Assembly (NCBI RefSeq): GCF_013388355.1
Contig: NZ_CP058246.1
Coordinates: 1,798,001-1,862,000, forward strand
Length of the DNA: 64,000 nucleotides
Direction: 5' to 3'
From: Flavobacterium sp. LPB0248
GTDB taxonomy: Bacteria; Bacteroidota; Bacteroidia; Flavobacteriales; Flavobacteriaceae
In this document: in pieces, positions 43,390-52,300 of the stretch
Layout of the letters: every line of letters begins with the position of its first letter
Numbering within the stretch: position 1 is the stretch's first letter
The notes under the pieces: generated by a model
Told to the model about the DNA's origin: nothing
Databases searched by the model: none
Seen by the model: the letters and a program-made list of their open reading frames with translations, nothing else
Made by a program: the position numbers and the translations under genes

Positions 43390-44202
43390 ATGAATCTTAG
43401 TCCAGAACAAGTCAGTAAATACATAAGCCGTTTTATTGACATTTTAGTTGATTATTCACCAAAACTGATTTCTGCTTTTTTAATCTTATTTGTTGGTTTA
43501 TACGCCATCAGATTGATTAATCGAATTATTAGGAAAGTAATGATTCAGCGAAATTTAGATCCTACACTAACAAAATTCTTATCTGATATTTTATTGTGGG
43601 CGCTTCGAATATTATTATTCGTAACCTTTATTTCTAAATTAGGAATTGAAACTTCGTCGTTCGTCGCTATTTTAGGAGCAATGGGTCTTGCTGTAGGTTT
43701 ATCATTGCAAGGATCGCTTTCTAATTTTGCCGGAGGAATGCTTATTATCGTTTTCAAACCATTCAAAGTTGGAGATACGATAGAAGCTCAAGGCGTTGTT
43801 GCAACAGTTCTCGAAATCCAGATTTTTGTAACCAAAATGCTTACGGCAAATAACCAGACTGTATTTGTTCCTAATGGCTCTTTGTCTAATGGAAATATCA
43901 TTAATTATTCCATGCAAGGAGAAAGAAGAGCCGATCTAACTTTTGCTATTTCTTACGATTCAGACATCAAAAAAGCAAAAGAAATTCTTTTAGATGTTTT
44001 GAATAAAAACCCTAAAGTATTGAAGAAACCTGCTCCTGAGGTTTTTGTAAAAAATCTATCGGCAAGTTCTATTGATTTTGCTGTTCGTCCTTGGGCTAAA
44101 AATGCCAATTACGGGGCTGTATTTTCTGAAACTTTAGAGAATTGCAAAATAGCATTGGATGAGGCTGGAATTGCAATTCAGCCATACACAATACAGAAAT
44201 AA
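43390..44202 (+). CDS. MscS family mechanosensitive ion channel
   Basis: A 270-residue small-conductance mechanosensitive channel. Three membrane segments occur in the first 120 residues; the pore helix is AMGLAVGLSLQGSLSNFAGGMLI, with the Gly/Ala pattern of MscS. The cytoplasmic beta domain follows (FKVGDTIEAQGVVATVLEIQ) with VPNGSLSNGNIINYS. It releases solutes on osmotic downshock at the inner membrane. The ATG at 43390 (MNLSPEQVSKY) is chosen; an upstream in-frame extension runs through the terminator hairpin and was rejected. Confidence 0.93.
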   Translation: MNLSPEQVSKYISRFIDILVDYSPKLISAFLILFVGLYAIRLINRIIRKVMIQRNLDPTLTKFLSDILLWALRILLFVTFISKLGIETSSFVAILGAMGLAVGLSLQGSLSNFAGGMLIIVFKPFKVGDTIEAQGVVATVLEIQIFVTKMLTANNQTVFVPNGSLSNGNIINYSMQGERRADLTFAISYDSDIKKAKEILLDVLNKNPKVLKKPAPEVFVKNLSASSIDFAVRPWAKNANYGAVFSETLENCKIALDEAGIAIQPYTIQK

Positions 44203-44208
44203 AAAGTA

Positions 44209-44883
44209 TTATTCCTTTTTTGAAGGAGCTGTAATTATAAAATCTTTTAAATAATAAGGTTCAAAATAAGCGACATCTACAGTGTCGCTTTTTTGATACT
44301 TATCAAAACTGATTTTGCTCATTGCTTGCGCAGAAGGATATTTTATATTTTCTAAAAATACAAAATTGTCTTTAGTCAAAACAGGTTTGCATTTATCAGC
44401 ACAGTCACCAACAAAGTAAAGTTTGTCGGTATATTCCTGAAATGAATTTTCATCAATAATTTCAGCCTTTATAGCTCTTTCCAATGTCAAATCTGAATTA
44501 AAAACAGCGCTGTACACTTCCATACGGCGTGCATCTAACATAGGTACAATTTTTCCGTCTGCAACTCCTGCTTGCGATGCTAAAGTCTGCATCGTATCAA
44601 CAGCAATCAACGGGATATTTAAAGCATAACACAAGCCTTTTGCTGCCGAAACACCAATTCTTAAACCTGTATATGATCCCGGCCCTTGACTAACAGCAAC
44701 AGCCTTTAATTCATGTACCGAAATTCCCGATTTTGCGATTACTTCTTCAATAAAAACATGCAGTTTTTCGGCATGCGAGTATCCTTCATCAGCCAATTCA
44801 CTGCAAACAATGGTCTGACCATCTTTTGCTATAGATACAGAACAATTTTTAGTAGCCGTTTCGATATTGAGAATAAAAGACAA
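44209..44883 (-). CDS. tsaB: tRNA N6-threonylcarbamoyladenosine synthesis protein TsaB
   Basis: TsaB is the non-catalytic partner of TsaD in making t6A37 on ANN-decoding tRNAs. The 224-residue protein begins MSFILNIETATKNCSVSI and has the family segments VSQGPGSYTGLRIGVSAAKG and PMLDARRMEVYSAVF. No ATG exists at the N-terminus in frame, so a TTG at 44883 must be the start. It is cytoplasmic. It is convergent with the MscS gene (six bases between stops). A dispersed repeat lies between its start and the export operon. Confidence 0.92.
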   Translation of the reverse strand: MSFILNIETATKNCSVSIAKDGQTIVCSELADEGYSHAEKLHVFIEEVIAKSGISVHELKAVAVSQGPGSYTGLRIGVSAAKGLCYALNIPLIAVDTMQTLASQAGVADGKIVPMLDARRMEVYSAVFNSDLTLERAIKAEIIDENSFQEYTDKLYFVGDCADKCKPVLTKDNFVFLENIKYPSAQAMSKISFDKYQKSDTVDVAYFEPYYLKDFIITAPSKKE

Positions 44884-44913
44884 AGTATTATATTTTAAAA
44901 ATTAATTATTTTA

Positions 44914-44977
44914 TGTCAGCCTGAATGAAGTCGAAGTCTTTCTTGCTTTAAAGCCTTCGACTTCGCTCACGATGACA
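44914..44977. repeat. dispersed inverted repeat, second copy
   Basis: TGTCAGCCTGAATGAAGTCG pairs imperfectly with CGACTTCGCTCACGATGACA around a loop. It is clearly related to the element at 3226-3295, sharing GTCGAAG and CCTTCGACTTCGCTCA. It sits between the start of tsaB and the end of the export operon and could terminate the latter. Confidence 0.7.
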
Positions 44978-44991
44978 ATATGCTTAAATAT

Positions 44992-46284
44992 TTATTTCTT
45001 TGGAGTTTCGGCTTTCTTAAGTTTTACCTTGTCTCCAGAATTAAGATCTTTAGAAACTGTTGTGTATGGACCTGTAATAACAACATCTCCAGATTTTAGA
45101 CCAGACATCACTTCAATATTAGTATCGTCCTGAATTCCAGTTTTAATGACTCTAATTTTAGCTTTATCTCCAACTTTCACAAAAACACATTCAAATTTTT
45201 TGTCACTTTTTGGAGCTGCTTTTTTATCTTCATTTGGATCTTCAACCTTAAAATCTTTTACGGCAGTAGTATCCGACTTTACCACAACAGAACTAATTGG
45301 CACAGCCAAAACATTTGTTCTTGTTGTTGTAATTATATCAACCGTAGCCGTCATTCCAGGTCTAAAAGGAGAATATGTACTTGGCTTTCCTTCTAACAAA
45401 TCTTGATAAGAATCTTTCAGAATACGAACTTTAACTTTAAAATTCGTTACCTGATCTGAAGTCAAAGTTGTGCTTGCCGAGTTTGAAATACTCGTTACTA
45501 CTCCCTTAAATTTCTTTTTTAGATAGGCGTCAACTTCAACATTTGCTTCGTCACCAATTTTAATTTTTACAATGTCATTTTCGTTTACATCAACTTCAAC
45601 TTCCATATTGTTTAAATTGGCTACACGCAAAAGCTCAGTTCCAGCCATTTGTTGCGTTCCTAAAACTCTTTCTCCTAATTCTACATTTAATACAGAAATA
45701 GTTCCATCTGCTGGAGAATAAATCGTTGTACGGCCTAAGTTGTCTCGAGCTTCGGTAACAGACGCCGAAGCACTTTGAACATTATAATAAGCACTTTGTT
45801 TTGTTGCTTTGGCAACTTCAAAAGTAGATATAGCTTTATCCCAATCTGATTTTGAGATTACACCCTTATCATATAATATTTTATTACGCTCATAATTTGC
45901 TTTTGCCTCTTTAAAACTAGCGTCAGATTGAGTAAGACTTGCTTTTGTTCCGGCTAAATTTGCAACAGATCTATCTAATCCAGAGGTATATAAATCGGGA
46001 TTTATCTTTACTAATAAATCACCTTTTTTTACTACCTGTCCTTCTTTTACATTTAATGAAATTATCTCGCCCGAAACCATCGACGCAATTTTAACCTCAA
46101 TTTCAGGCTGAATTTTACCTGTTGCAGACACTGTTTCAACAATCGTTGAAGCCATCACTTTTGCAGTTTCTACTTCTTTTCCTTCGTCCTTATTTCCTAT
46201 TACTCCAGCCTTAGAAAGACCAACCAAAGCTGCAATTAAAACTATTGCACCGCCTAATAAGAAATAAACTGTTTTTTTTGACAT
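44992..46284 (-). CDS. efflux periplasmic adaptor subunit (HlyD/MacA type), second
   Basis: A 430-residue membrane-fusion protein. It has an N-terminal anchor (VYFLLGGAIVLIAALVGL), a lipoyl-like half with GEIISLNVKEGQVVKKGDLLVKI, a coiled-coil hairpin and a beta-barrel region, and an extra Lys/Asp-rich insertion (KVEDPNEDKKAAPKSDKK) before the final domain. It links an inner-membrane ABC transporter to a TolC channel. It is the last gene of a six-gene operon and follows the TolC gene by six bases. Two adaptors in one operon suggests a mixed or alternating complex. Confidence 0.9.
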   Translation of the reverse strand: MSKKTVYFLLGGAIVLIAALVGLSKAGVIGNKDEGKEVETAKVMASTIVETVSATGKIQPEIEVKIASMVSGEIISLNVKEGQVVKKGDLLVKINPDLYTSGLDRSVANLAGTKASLTQSDASFKEAKANYERNKILYDKGVISKSDWDKAISTFEVAKATKQSAYYNVQSASASVTEARDNLGRTTIYSPADGTISVLNVELGERVLGTQQMAGTELLRVANLNNMEVEVDVNENDIVKIKIGDEANVEVDAYLKKKFKGVVTSISNSASTTLTSDQVTNFKVKVRILKDSYQDLLEGKPSTYSPFRPGMTATVDIITTTRTNVLAVPISSVVVKSDTTAVKDFKVEDPNEDKKAAPKSDKKFECVFVKVGDKAKIRVIKTGIQDDTNIEVMSGLKSGDVVITGPYTTVSKDLNSGDKVKLKKAETPKK

Positions 46285-46290
46285 AATAAA

Positions 46291-47673
46291 TTATTTTGTA
46301 ATAATTGGAACAATTGGAATTCCGAAATAAAACTCTAATATTTTAATTTTGAACATGTAATCGTATTTTGTTCTGATAACATCAGACTGCGCATTGGTCA
46401 ATAATGTTTGAGCTTGTGTGAAATCAAATGAATTCATTAAACCAACATCATATTTTTCTTTTGCATAATTGTAAGCCTGCTGTCTTGCCTCTAAAGTTAC
46501 AGTAGAAGATTCATATGTATTTAGAGCTCCTCTTGCATCAGTAAACGCAGTATAAACGTTACGCTGCAAATCTAAACTTTTTTGCTCTAAATCTATTTTA
46601 GATTTTTCTAAACTTACTTTATTACGCTCTACATTATTCTTAACTGAGAAACCGTTAAAAATAGGCACATCTAACTGCAATCCAAAATTATGTCCTTTAT
46701 TATCACTAAACTGCTGGAATATAGGATCTGGACCTACAGTATATGGATTACCGCTTGCATCTAACTTAACCTGGTCACTATAACTTGCTCTGGTATTAAA
46801 CCCATAGAAACCAGAAAGTCTTGGCTGATAAGCTCCTTTTGCAATAGCAACATTTTTTTCAGCGATTTCAAGATTAGTCTGTGCTAATTTTAACTCTGTT
46901 CTAGTTTCTTTAGCCTTATTATAAATTTCAATTGGAGTCTGAGCTAAAATATTATTTTCATCCGCTACATTGGTATCGTCAACAACATCAAAATCTGCGA
47001 ATTCTTTTAATTGCAAAAGTTGGGCTAAACTCAATTTAGAAATCAATAAATTATTTTCAGAAACCGCTATATTTTGTTTGTCTGTTGCTACAGTTGCCTT
47101 CAGATCAAACAAATCTCCACGCGGAATAGTTCCTGCATTTACCATTTCTTCAGAACGCGTATATCTTTTCTCGTCGATAGTTAACTGTTCTTTTTTAACC
47201 TTTAGATCTTCTTTATTTGATAAAATCTGCAAAAATGCACTAGCAACATTTAGAGAAATGTCTTCCTGCATTTTTAGCAATTGATAATGCGAGGCAATGA
47301 TACTTAATTTTGCCTTTCTCATAGTGTTTTGATTCTGCAGACCTTTGTAGATATTTACGCCAGCATTTAGACCAACAGAAGAATATTGTGTAGTCTGATT
47401 ACGTAAAATACCCGTTGTAACGTCCTGATTCAAACCAATATTCCATGAGTGAGAAGCGCTTCCATTTACGGAAGGAAGATAATTGCCTAAAGCTCCTCTT
47501 TTATCGATCTCAGCATTTTTAACATCTAATTCAGATAATTTTACCGTGATATTGTTTTCGAGTGCATATCTCACACACTCTTCCAAAGTCCATTTCTTAG
47601 TTTGCGCCTGTCCAGTTAATCCGAATCCGAATAATACTGCAAAAACCAGACTATTATATTTATTTATTTTCAT
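46291..47673 (-). CDS. TolC family outer membrane efflux protein
   Basis: A 460-residue TolC-family channel with a signal peptide (FAVLFGFGLTGQAQ) and two homologous helical-barrel halves, each starting with a WTLEECVRYALENNI-like or ETRTELKLAQTNLEIAEKN segment. It forms the outer-membrane exit of the exporter. It lies between the two adaptor genes in one operon with the ABC subunits. The substrate cannot be inferred. Confidence 0.92.
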   Translation of the reverse strand: MKINKYNSLVFAVLFGFGLTGQAQTKKWTLEECVRYALENNITVKLSELDVKNAEIDKRGALGNYLPSVNGSASHSWNIGLNQDVTTGILRNQTTQYSSVGLNAGVNIYKGLQNQNTMRKAKLSIIASHYQLLKMQEDISLNVASAFLQILSNKEDLKVKKEQLTIDEKRYTRSEEMVNAGTIPRGDLFDLKATVATDKQNIAVSENNLLISKLSLAQLLQLKEFADFDVVDDTNVADENNILAQTPIEIYNKAKETRTELKLAQTNLEIAEKNVAIAKGAYQPRLSGFYGFNTRASYSDQVKLDASGNPYTVGPDPIFQQFSDNKGHNFGLQLDVPIFNGFSVKNNVERNKVSLEKSKIDLEQKSLDLQRNVYTAFTDARGALNTYESSTVTLEARQQAYNYAKEKYDVGLMNSFDFTQAQTLLTNAQSDVIRTKYDYMFKIKILEFYFGIPIVPIITK

Positions 47674-47757
47674 ATACTTTTAATGAAGGCGCAGTAAACC
47701 GAACTACGCAAATTTAACATTTTTAAAACCAAAAGATCCTTAACCTTTCAAATTAGC

Positions 47758-48879
47758 TTATTTTTTTTCTTTGTCTCCTTCGTTAATCAAGCCCTGGTTC
47801 CAGATTTTAATTTTATCTGTATCATTTACACCACTTTTAACTTGAACATAGATTCCGTCACTAACTCCAAGAACCAAATCTCTTCTTTGAAATTTCTGTG
47901 GAGCCGTTTCAACTTCTACATAAGGCTTTTGTGTTTTTTTGTCAAATTGAACCAAAGATTCTTTTATTGCTAGAACTTTCTCTGCTTTTTCTAAAATAAT
48001 AGAAGCGTTTGCACTTAAACCAGCTCTAATAAAAGTATCGTCTCTGTTAACCATTTGTGCTTTAATCTCAAATTGGATTGCTCCATTTTCTGTAACTCCT
48101 TTTGGAGCAATATAATTTAAAACTGCATCAAACTTTTTATTTTCGATAGCACCAATTGTAATCTCAATTGGCATTTTTTCTTTAATTTTTCCAACCTCAG
48201 ATTCATCGATTTTTCCAATAAAAATCATTCTTCCCACATCGGCAACACTTGCAATTGTAGTTCCTTCATTGAAGTTATTACTTTCGATAACTTGGTTACC
48301 TACTTTTACTGGAACATCTAACACCATTCCGTTCACCGTAGAGCGAATTAAGGTATTGGCATAGCTACCTAAAGAAGAAGTTGTCCCTGTTTTAACGATA
48401 TCCAAACCTTGTTTTGCCGCTAAATAGTTTTGTTTTGCTTGATTATAAGCAAGTAAAGCTGCATCATAATCATTTGCAGAAATAACATCTTTTTCGAATA
48501 ATGTTTTCTGTCTTTTGTAAATTTTTTCCTGATTATCTAATGCTATTTTAGCCGTCTGCACTTGATTCTGAGAATTGCTTACGTTCGAAACATTCGCTAC
48601 AACTCTAATCTTAGCAATCATATCACCAGCTTTGATTTTTTCACCAGCTTTGATGTACACTTCTTCAATGATACCCGAAATATTTGGTTTGATTAGAACC
48701 TCTTCATCAGGCTGAATATTACCTGTCGCAATAGTATTTTTTACGATGGTTTTTATTTCTGCTTTTTCCGTTTTAAATACAATCGGCGATTCTTGGTTTT
48801 TAGCATACAAATAGTAAAGTGCGCCAAAAAAAACAATTGCAATAAATATTAAAATGGTTACCGTTACTCCTTTTTTCAT
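47758..48879 (-). CDS. efflux periplasmic adaptor subunit (MacA type), first
   Basis: A 373-residue MacA-like membrane-fusion protein. It has an N-terminal anchor (VTVTILIFIAIVFFGALYYLY), lipoyl segments (PNISGIIEEVYIKAGEKIKAGDMIAKI ends the first), a coiled coil with IALDNQEKIYKRQKTLFEKDV, and a beta-barrel domain. It follows the second permease gene by about 37 bases. By similarity it should stimulate the MacB-like ABC transporter and dock to TolC. Confidence 0.92.
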   Translation of the reverse strand: MKKGVTVTILIFIAIVFFGALYYLYAKNQESPIVFKTEKAEIKTIVKNTIATGNIQPDEEVLIKPNISGIIEEVYIKAGEKIKAGDMIAKIRVVANVSNVSNSQNQVQTAKIALDNQEKIYKRQKTLFEKDVISANDYDAALLAYNQAKQNYLAAKQGLDIVKTGTTSSLGSYANTLIRSTVNGMVLDVPVKVGNQVIESNNFNEGTTIASVADVGRMIFIGKIDESEVGKIKEKMPIEITIGAIENKKFDAVLNYIAPKGVTENGAIQFEIKAQMVNRDDTFIRAGLSANASIILEKAEKVLAIKESLVQFDKKTQKPYVEVETAPQKFQRRDLVLGVSDGIYVQVKSGVNDTDKIKIWNQGLINEGDKEKK

Positions 48880-48916
48880 TTGTTTTTGGTTTAATCGATT
48901 TATTTTGATTGATAAT

Positions 48917-50182
48917 TTATTCTGTTCTTAATGCATCTACAGGTTTCACATTGATTGCGGTTTGTGCTGGGATAAATCCAGCAAGCAAACCAGATCCAAC
49001 TAATATAATTAATGCTACAAATACAACTCCTAAATCTACAGTTGGATTGGCAAACATAGTATTTTGATCAGGAGGCATCGAATCTAATACCATATTTAAA
49101 AGTGCTATAACTCCTGTTGCAACAGCAATTCCAAGCATACCTGAAATAATCGTTAAAAATATTGACTCAGATAATATCTGCCCTCTAATTGCTCCAGGAG
49201 TCGCTCCTAAAGCTCTTCTAATTCCAATTTCTTTTGTACGTTCTTTAACCACGATCAGCATGATATTCGAAATTCCGATTACACCCGAAATCAAAACTAA
49301 CGTTCCTACGAAATACGCAATTACTTTTAAAATATTAAATAAGCTTTGCACTTTATTAAATTGCTCATACAAATCAAAATTTCCAACCGCTCTCTCATCT
49401 GTCGGGTTTATAGAATGCAATGCTTTTATAATCTCTAAAATTTTAGGCTTTAAATCGGTTATAGAAGTTTCGTCTTTTGCTGTAAGCGCCATCCATCCCA
49501 CTTTATCCCCATAATTAAAGGCCTGCTGAAAAGTTGTAAAAGGAATGAAAATATTCTTCTGTTCTTGTTCTGCATTTCCTCCCTGTTGTTTTGATTTATA
49601 AACTCCAACAACCATGAAATTGATGCTATTAATTTTGATATAGGTTCCAACAGCCTCTTCTTCTTTACCATAAAGTTCGCTGATAACACCTTTACCAATT
49701 ACACAGACTTTTCTTCTTTGTTCAATATCCTGCTGGTTTACAAATCTTCCTTTAATGATATCCATTGGCTGCTGTTTAATAAGCTCTGGATAATCTCCGT
49801 AAATTGTAAATGCAGAAGTTTTTGTACCTCTTACTACGTTATTTGTTCCATTAAAATCACCTAACTGATTTCTTGGTGAAACATATAATAAATCTGGCAG
49901 CGCCGCTTTTAAAGCAGTTACATCGCTATTTCTAAAATCATAACGTCTTGTTTTTGGCAAACCTTTATAAGCCTTGGAGGTGGTTTGACTCCACATAAAC
50001 ATGGTATTTGTCGCGATTCCATCAAAACCTTTTTTGATACCATTCTCCAAACCATTACCCGCTGCAAGTAAAATTACCAAGATAAAAATTCCCCAAAAGA
50101 CACCAAAAGCTGTCAGGATAGTCCTGAAAGGATTGGCGGTTAAGGCCTGTAAAATCTCGTCCCAATTATCTTTTTTAAACAT
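48917..50182 (-). CDS. MacB-like ABC transporter permease, second
   Basis: A 421-residue FtsX/MacB-type permease without a fused ATPase. It has one membrane segment near residues 18-42, a large periplasmic MacB_PCD domain, and three C-terminal segments (including GVIGISNIMLIVVKERTKEIGIRRALGATPG, a FtsX signature). Such permeases work mechanically across the periplasm rather than by carrying substrate through the inner membrane. It lies two bases after the first permease gene. The two are homologous and may form a heterodimer. Confidence 0.92.
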   Translation of the reverse strand: MFKKDNWDEILQALTANPFRTILTAFGVFWGIFILVILLAAGNGLENGIKKGFDGIATNTMFMWSQTTSKAYKGLPKTRRYDFRNSDVTALKAALPDLLYVSPRNQLGDFNGTNNVVRGTKTSAFTIYGDYPELIKQQPMDIIKGRFVNQQDIEQRRKVCVIGKGVISELYGKEEEAVGTYIKINSINFMVVGVYKSKQQGGNAEQEQKNIFIPFTTFQQAFNYGDKVGWMALTAKDETSITDLKPKILEIIKALHSINPTDERAVGNFDLYEQFNKVQSLFNILKVIAYFVGTLVLISGVIGISNIMLIVVKERTKEIGIRRALGATPGAIRGQILSESIFLTIISGMLGIAVATGVIALLNMVLDSMPPDQNTMFANPTVDLGVVFVALIILVGSGLLAGFIPAQTAINVKPVDALRTE

Positions 50183-50184
50183 AA

Positions 50185-51429
50185 TTATTCGTCTCTAAGT
50201 GCTACAATAGGTTTAATTTTGGCTGCTCTGTAGGCTGGGAAAAATCCTGCCATTGCCCCTGCAAAAACAAGTAATACCAAAGTAGTTAAAGCAACACTAA
50301 AATCTACTTCAGGATTTCTAAAATATTCGCTCTGAACCATCGGTCCTACAAATTCTAATAGTGCAAGACTAGCCAATAATCCAACAAAACCTGCAATCGT
50401 CGTAATGAAAATTGATTCATGAAGAATCATCGTTATAATAGAAAAAGGCGATGCTCCTAGCGCTTTTCTAATTCCGATTTCTTTTGTACGTTCTTTTACA
50501 ATGATAAGCATGATATTACTTACTCCAACTACACCAGCGATAATCGTACAGATACCAACCCACCAGAAAAAGAGTCTGATATATAAGTTTAAATCGTAAA
50601 ATTGTTTAGCATCTTTAACCGAATTATAAACTCCGACACCACCGTCATCCTCAGGTGCTACGACATTTTTGCTCTTTAATAAATCTTTTAAATCTTGTGT
50701 AAATTTTTCGGATTGAGCCAATGCTTCATCATAATCGCTTGTCTTTTTAAGGGTAAAAAACAAGTTGCTAATTTTATCGCCACCGCCAAATGTCTTCTGA
50801 ACTGTAGTCAAAGGTAAATAAGCACGAGTTTCCTCTCTCTCCCCTCCTGGGTCTGTAAAAACTCCAACCACTTTGAAGTTAATGTTGTTAATTAGGATTT
50901 CTTCCCCGATTGCCTCTTTATCTTTAAGCAAATCAGTTTTTAGTTTCATTCCGATAACAGCCACTTTTGCATTACTTTCTAAATCCTTAGCATTGATATA
51001 ACGACCTTGAACGATGGTTAAATTTTCTATTCCTCCATAATCTGGATTTACACCTCTAAACTGATAACTTCCCGATTCTTTACCATAAGCAAAAGCCTGT
51101 CCCCAGTAATTATTTGTTGAAGCTCTCAAGTCTAATTTATCTTCAAATTTCTGTACCGATTGATTATAATCGCTATTGCGAAATTGAATCTGTCTTCCTG
51201 GATTTAATCCTTTGTATTCTTTGGTAGTTGTTCCAGACCAAACCTCTATAATTCCAGCCGCATCACGTTCGAATTGTTTTTCAATTCCATTCTGTAAACC
51301 TTTACCTGCACCTAGTAGGATCACCAAAATAAAAATTCCAGAAGCCACAGAAACCCCTGTTAAAAATGTTCTTAAGCGGTTTTTCGAAATGGCTTCAAAT
51401 ATTTCCTGCCAGCGTTCAATATTAAACAT
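50185..51429 (-). CDS. MacB-like ABC transporter permease, first
   Basis: A 414-residue permease of the same fold as the next gene: an N-terminal segment, a large periplasmic domain and a C-terminal FtsX module with NIMLIIVKERTKEIGIRKALGASP. It overlaps the ATPase gene by eight bases. Two different permeases with one ATPase suggest a heterodimeric transporter. The substrate is unknown; related systems export antibiotics, siderophores, peptides or lipoproteins. Confidence 0.92.
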   Translation of the reverse strand: MFNIERWQEIFEAISKNRLRTFLTGVSVASGIFILVILLGAGKGLQNGIEKQFERDAAGIIEVWSGTTTKEYKGLNPGRQIQFRNSDYNQSVQKFEDKLDLRASTNNYWGQAFAYGKESGSYQFRGVNPDYGGIENLTIVQGRYINAKDLESNAKVAVIGMKLKTDLLKDKEAIGEEILINNINFKVVGVFTDPGGEREETRAYLPLTTVQKTFGGGDKISNLFFTLKKTSDYDEALAQSEKFTQDLKDLLKSKNVVAPEDDGGVGVYNSVKDAKQFYDLNLYIRLFFWWVGICTIIAGVVGVSNIMLIIVKERTKEIGIRKALGASPFSIITMILHESIFITTIAGFVGLLASLALLEFVGPMVQSEYFRNPEVDFSVALTTLVLLVFAGAMAGFFPAYRAAKIKPIVALRDE

Positions 51430-52123
51430 AAGACGAAGCTCTAACTTGTTCTACTTTTTTATCATCGATAATTAATCCATCTTTCAGGACAACATTTCTT
51501 TTGCACATTGCAGCAATATCAGGTTCGTGTGTAACAATCAAAATCGTTTTTCCTTCGTCGTTAATCCCCTGAATAAGTTCCATCACTTCATAAGAAGTTT
51601 TAGTATCCAAAGCTCCTGTCGGCTCATCGGCAAGCAAAACCTTCGGATTTGAAGCCAATGCTCGTGCAATAGCCACACGTTGTTTCTGACCTCCAGAAAG
51701 TTCATTTGGCAAGTGGTGAACGTGAGAACCTAAACCTACTTTTTCCAAATACTTCATTGCTATATCGTAACGTTCCTTTCTTTTAACGCCTTGATAATAC
51801 AAAGGCATCGCAACATTGTCTAATGCCGTTTTGTAATTGATTAAGTTAAAAGATTGAAAAACAAAACCTAAAAACTTATTACGGTATTTTGAGGCAATTG
51901 TTTCGTTTAATTTTTTTATAGGCGTTTTATCTAAAATATAACTTCCAGAATCAGCTTCATCCAGAATTCCCAAAATGTTAAGAAGTGTAGATTTACCTGA
52001 CCCAGATGATCCCATGATTGCAACTAATTCACCTTCTTCAATATTAAAATTAATACCTTTTAATACATGTAATTCTGAACTTCCCATCTTATAGGATTTA
52101 TGTAAATCTTTAATTTCAATCAT
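51422..52123 (-). CDS. ABC transporter ATP-binding protein (MacB/LolD type)
   Basis: A 233-residue ATPase with Walker A GSSGSGKST, signature LSGGQKQRVAIARAL, Walker B VLLADEPTGALD and the switch His in IVTHEPD. This is the MacB/LolD subgroup. The ATG at 52123 (MIEIKDLHKSY) is preferred to an upstream TTG. It is the first gene of the six-gene export operon reading ATPase, permease, permease, adaptor, TolC, adaptor. The divergent gap to the DUF4403 gene, 177 bases, must hold the operon promoter, but no strong TAnnTTTG was found. Confidence 0.93.
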   Translation of the reverse strand: MIEIKDLHKSYKMGSSELHVLKGINFNIEEGELVAIMGSSGSGKSTLLNILGILDEADSGSYILDKTPIKKLNETIASKYRNKFLGFVFQSFNLINYKTALDNVAMPLYYQGVKRKERYDIAMKYLEKVGLGSHVHHLPNELSGGQKQRVAIARALASNPKVLLADEPTGALDTKTSYEVMELIQGINDEGKTILIVTHEPDIAAMCKRNVVLKDGLIIDDKKVEQVRASSYV

Positions 52124-52300
52124 GGTATTGTTAATTTTTTTAGACAATAATAACGTTTTTATTAAGTAATTTATGATAATAAAAAGTTAATAATTTTGTT
52201 ACCTATTTTGTATAAGACTGCATAATTTAGTTATTGTTACACTTTTTTAATAAAATATGATTGTTTTCGTAATTTTACTTCGTAATAAAAATCATCTTAA

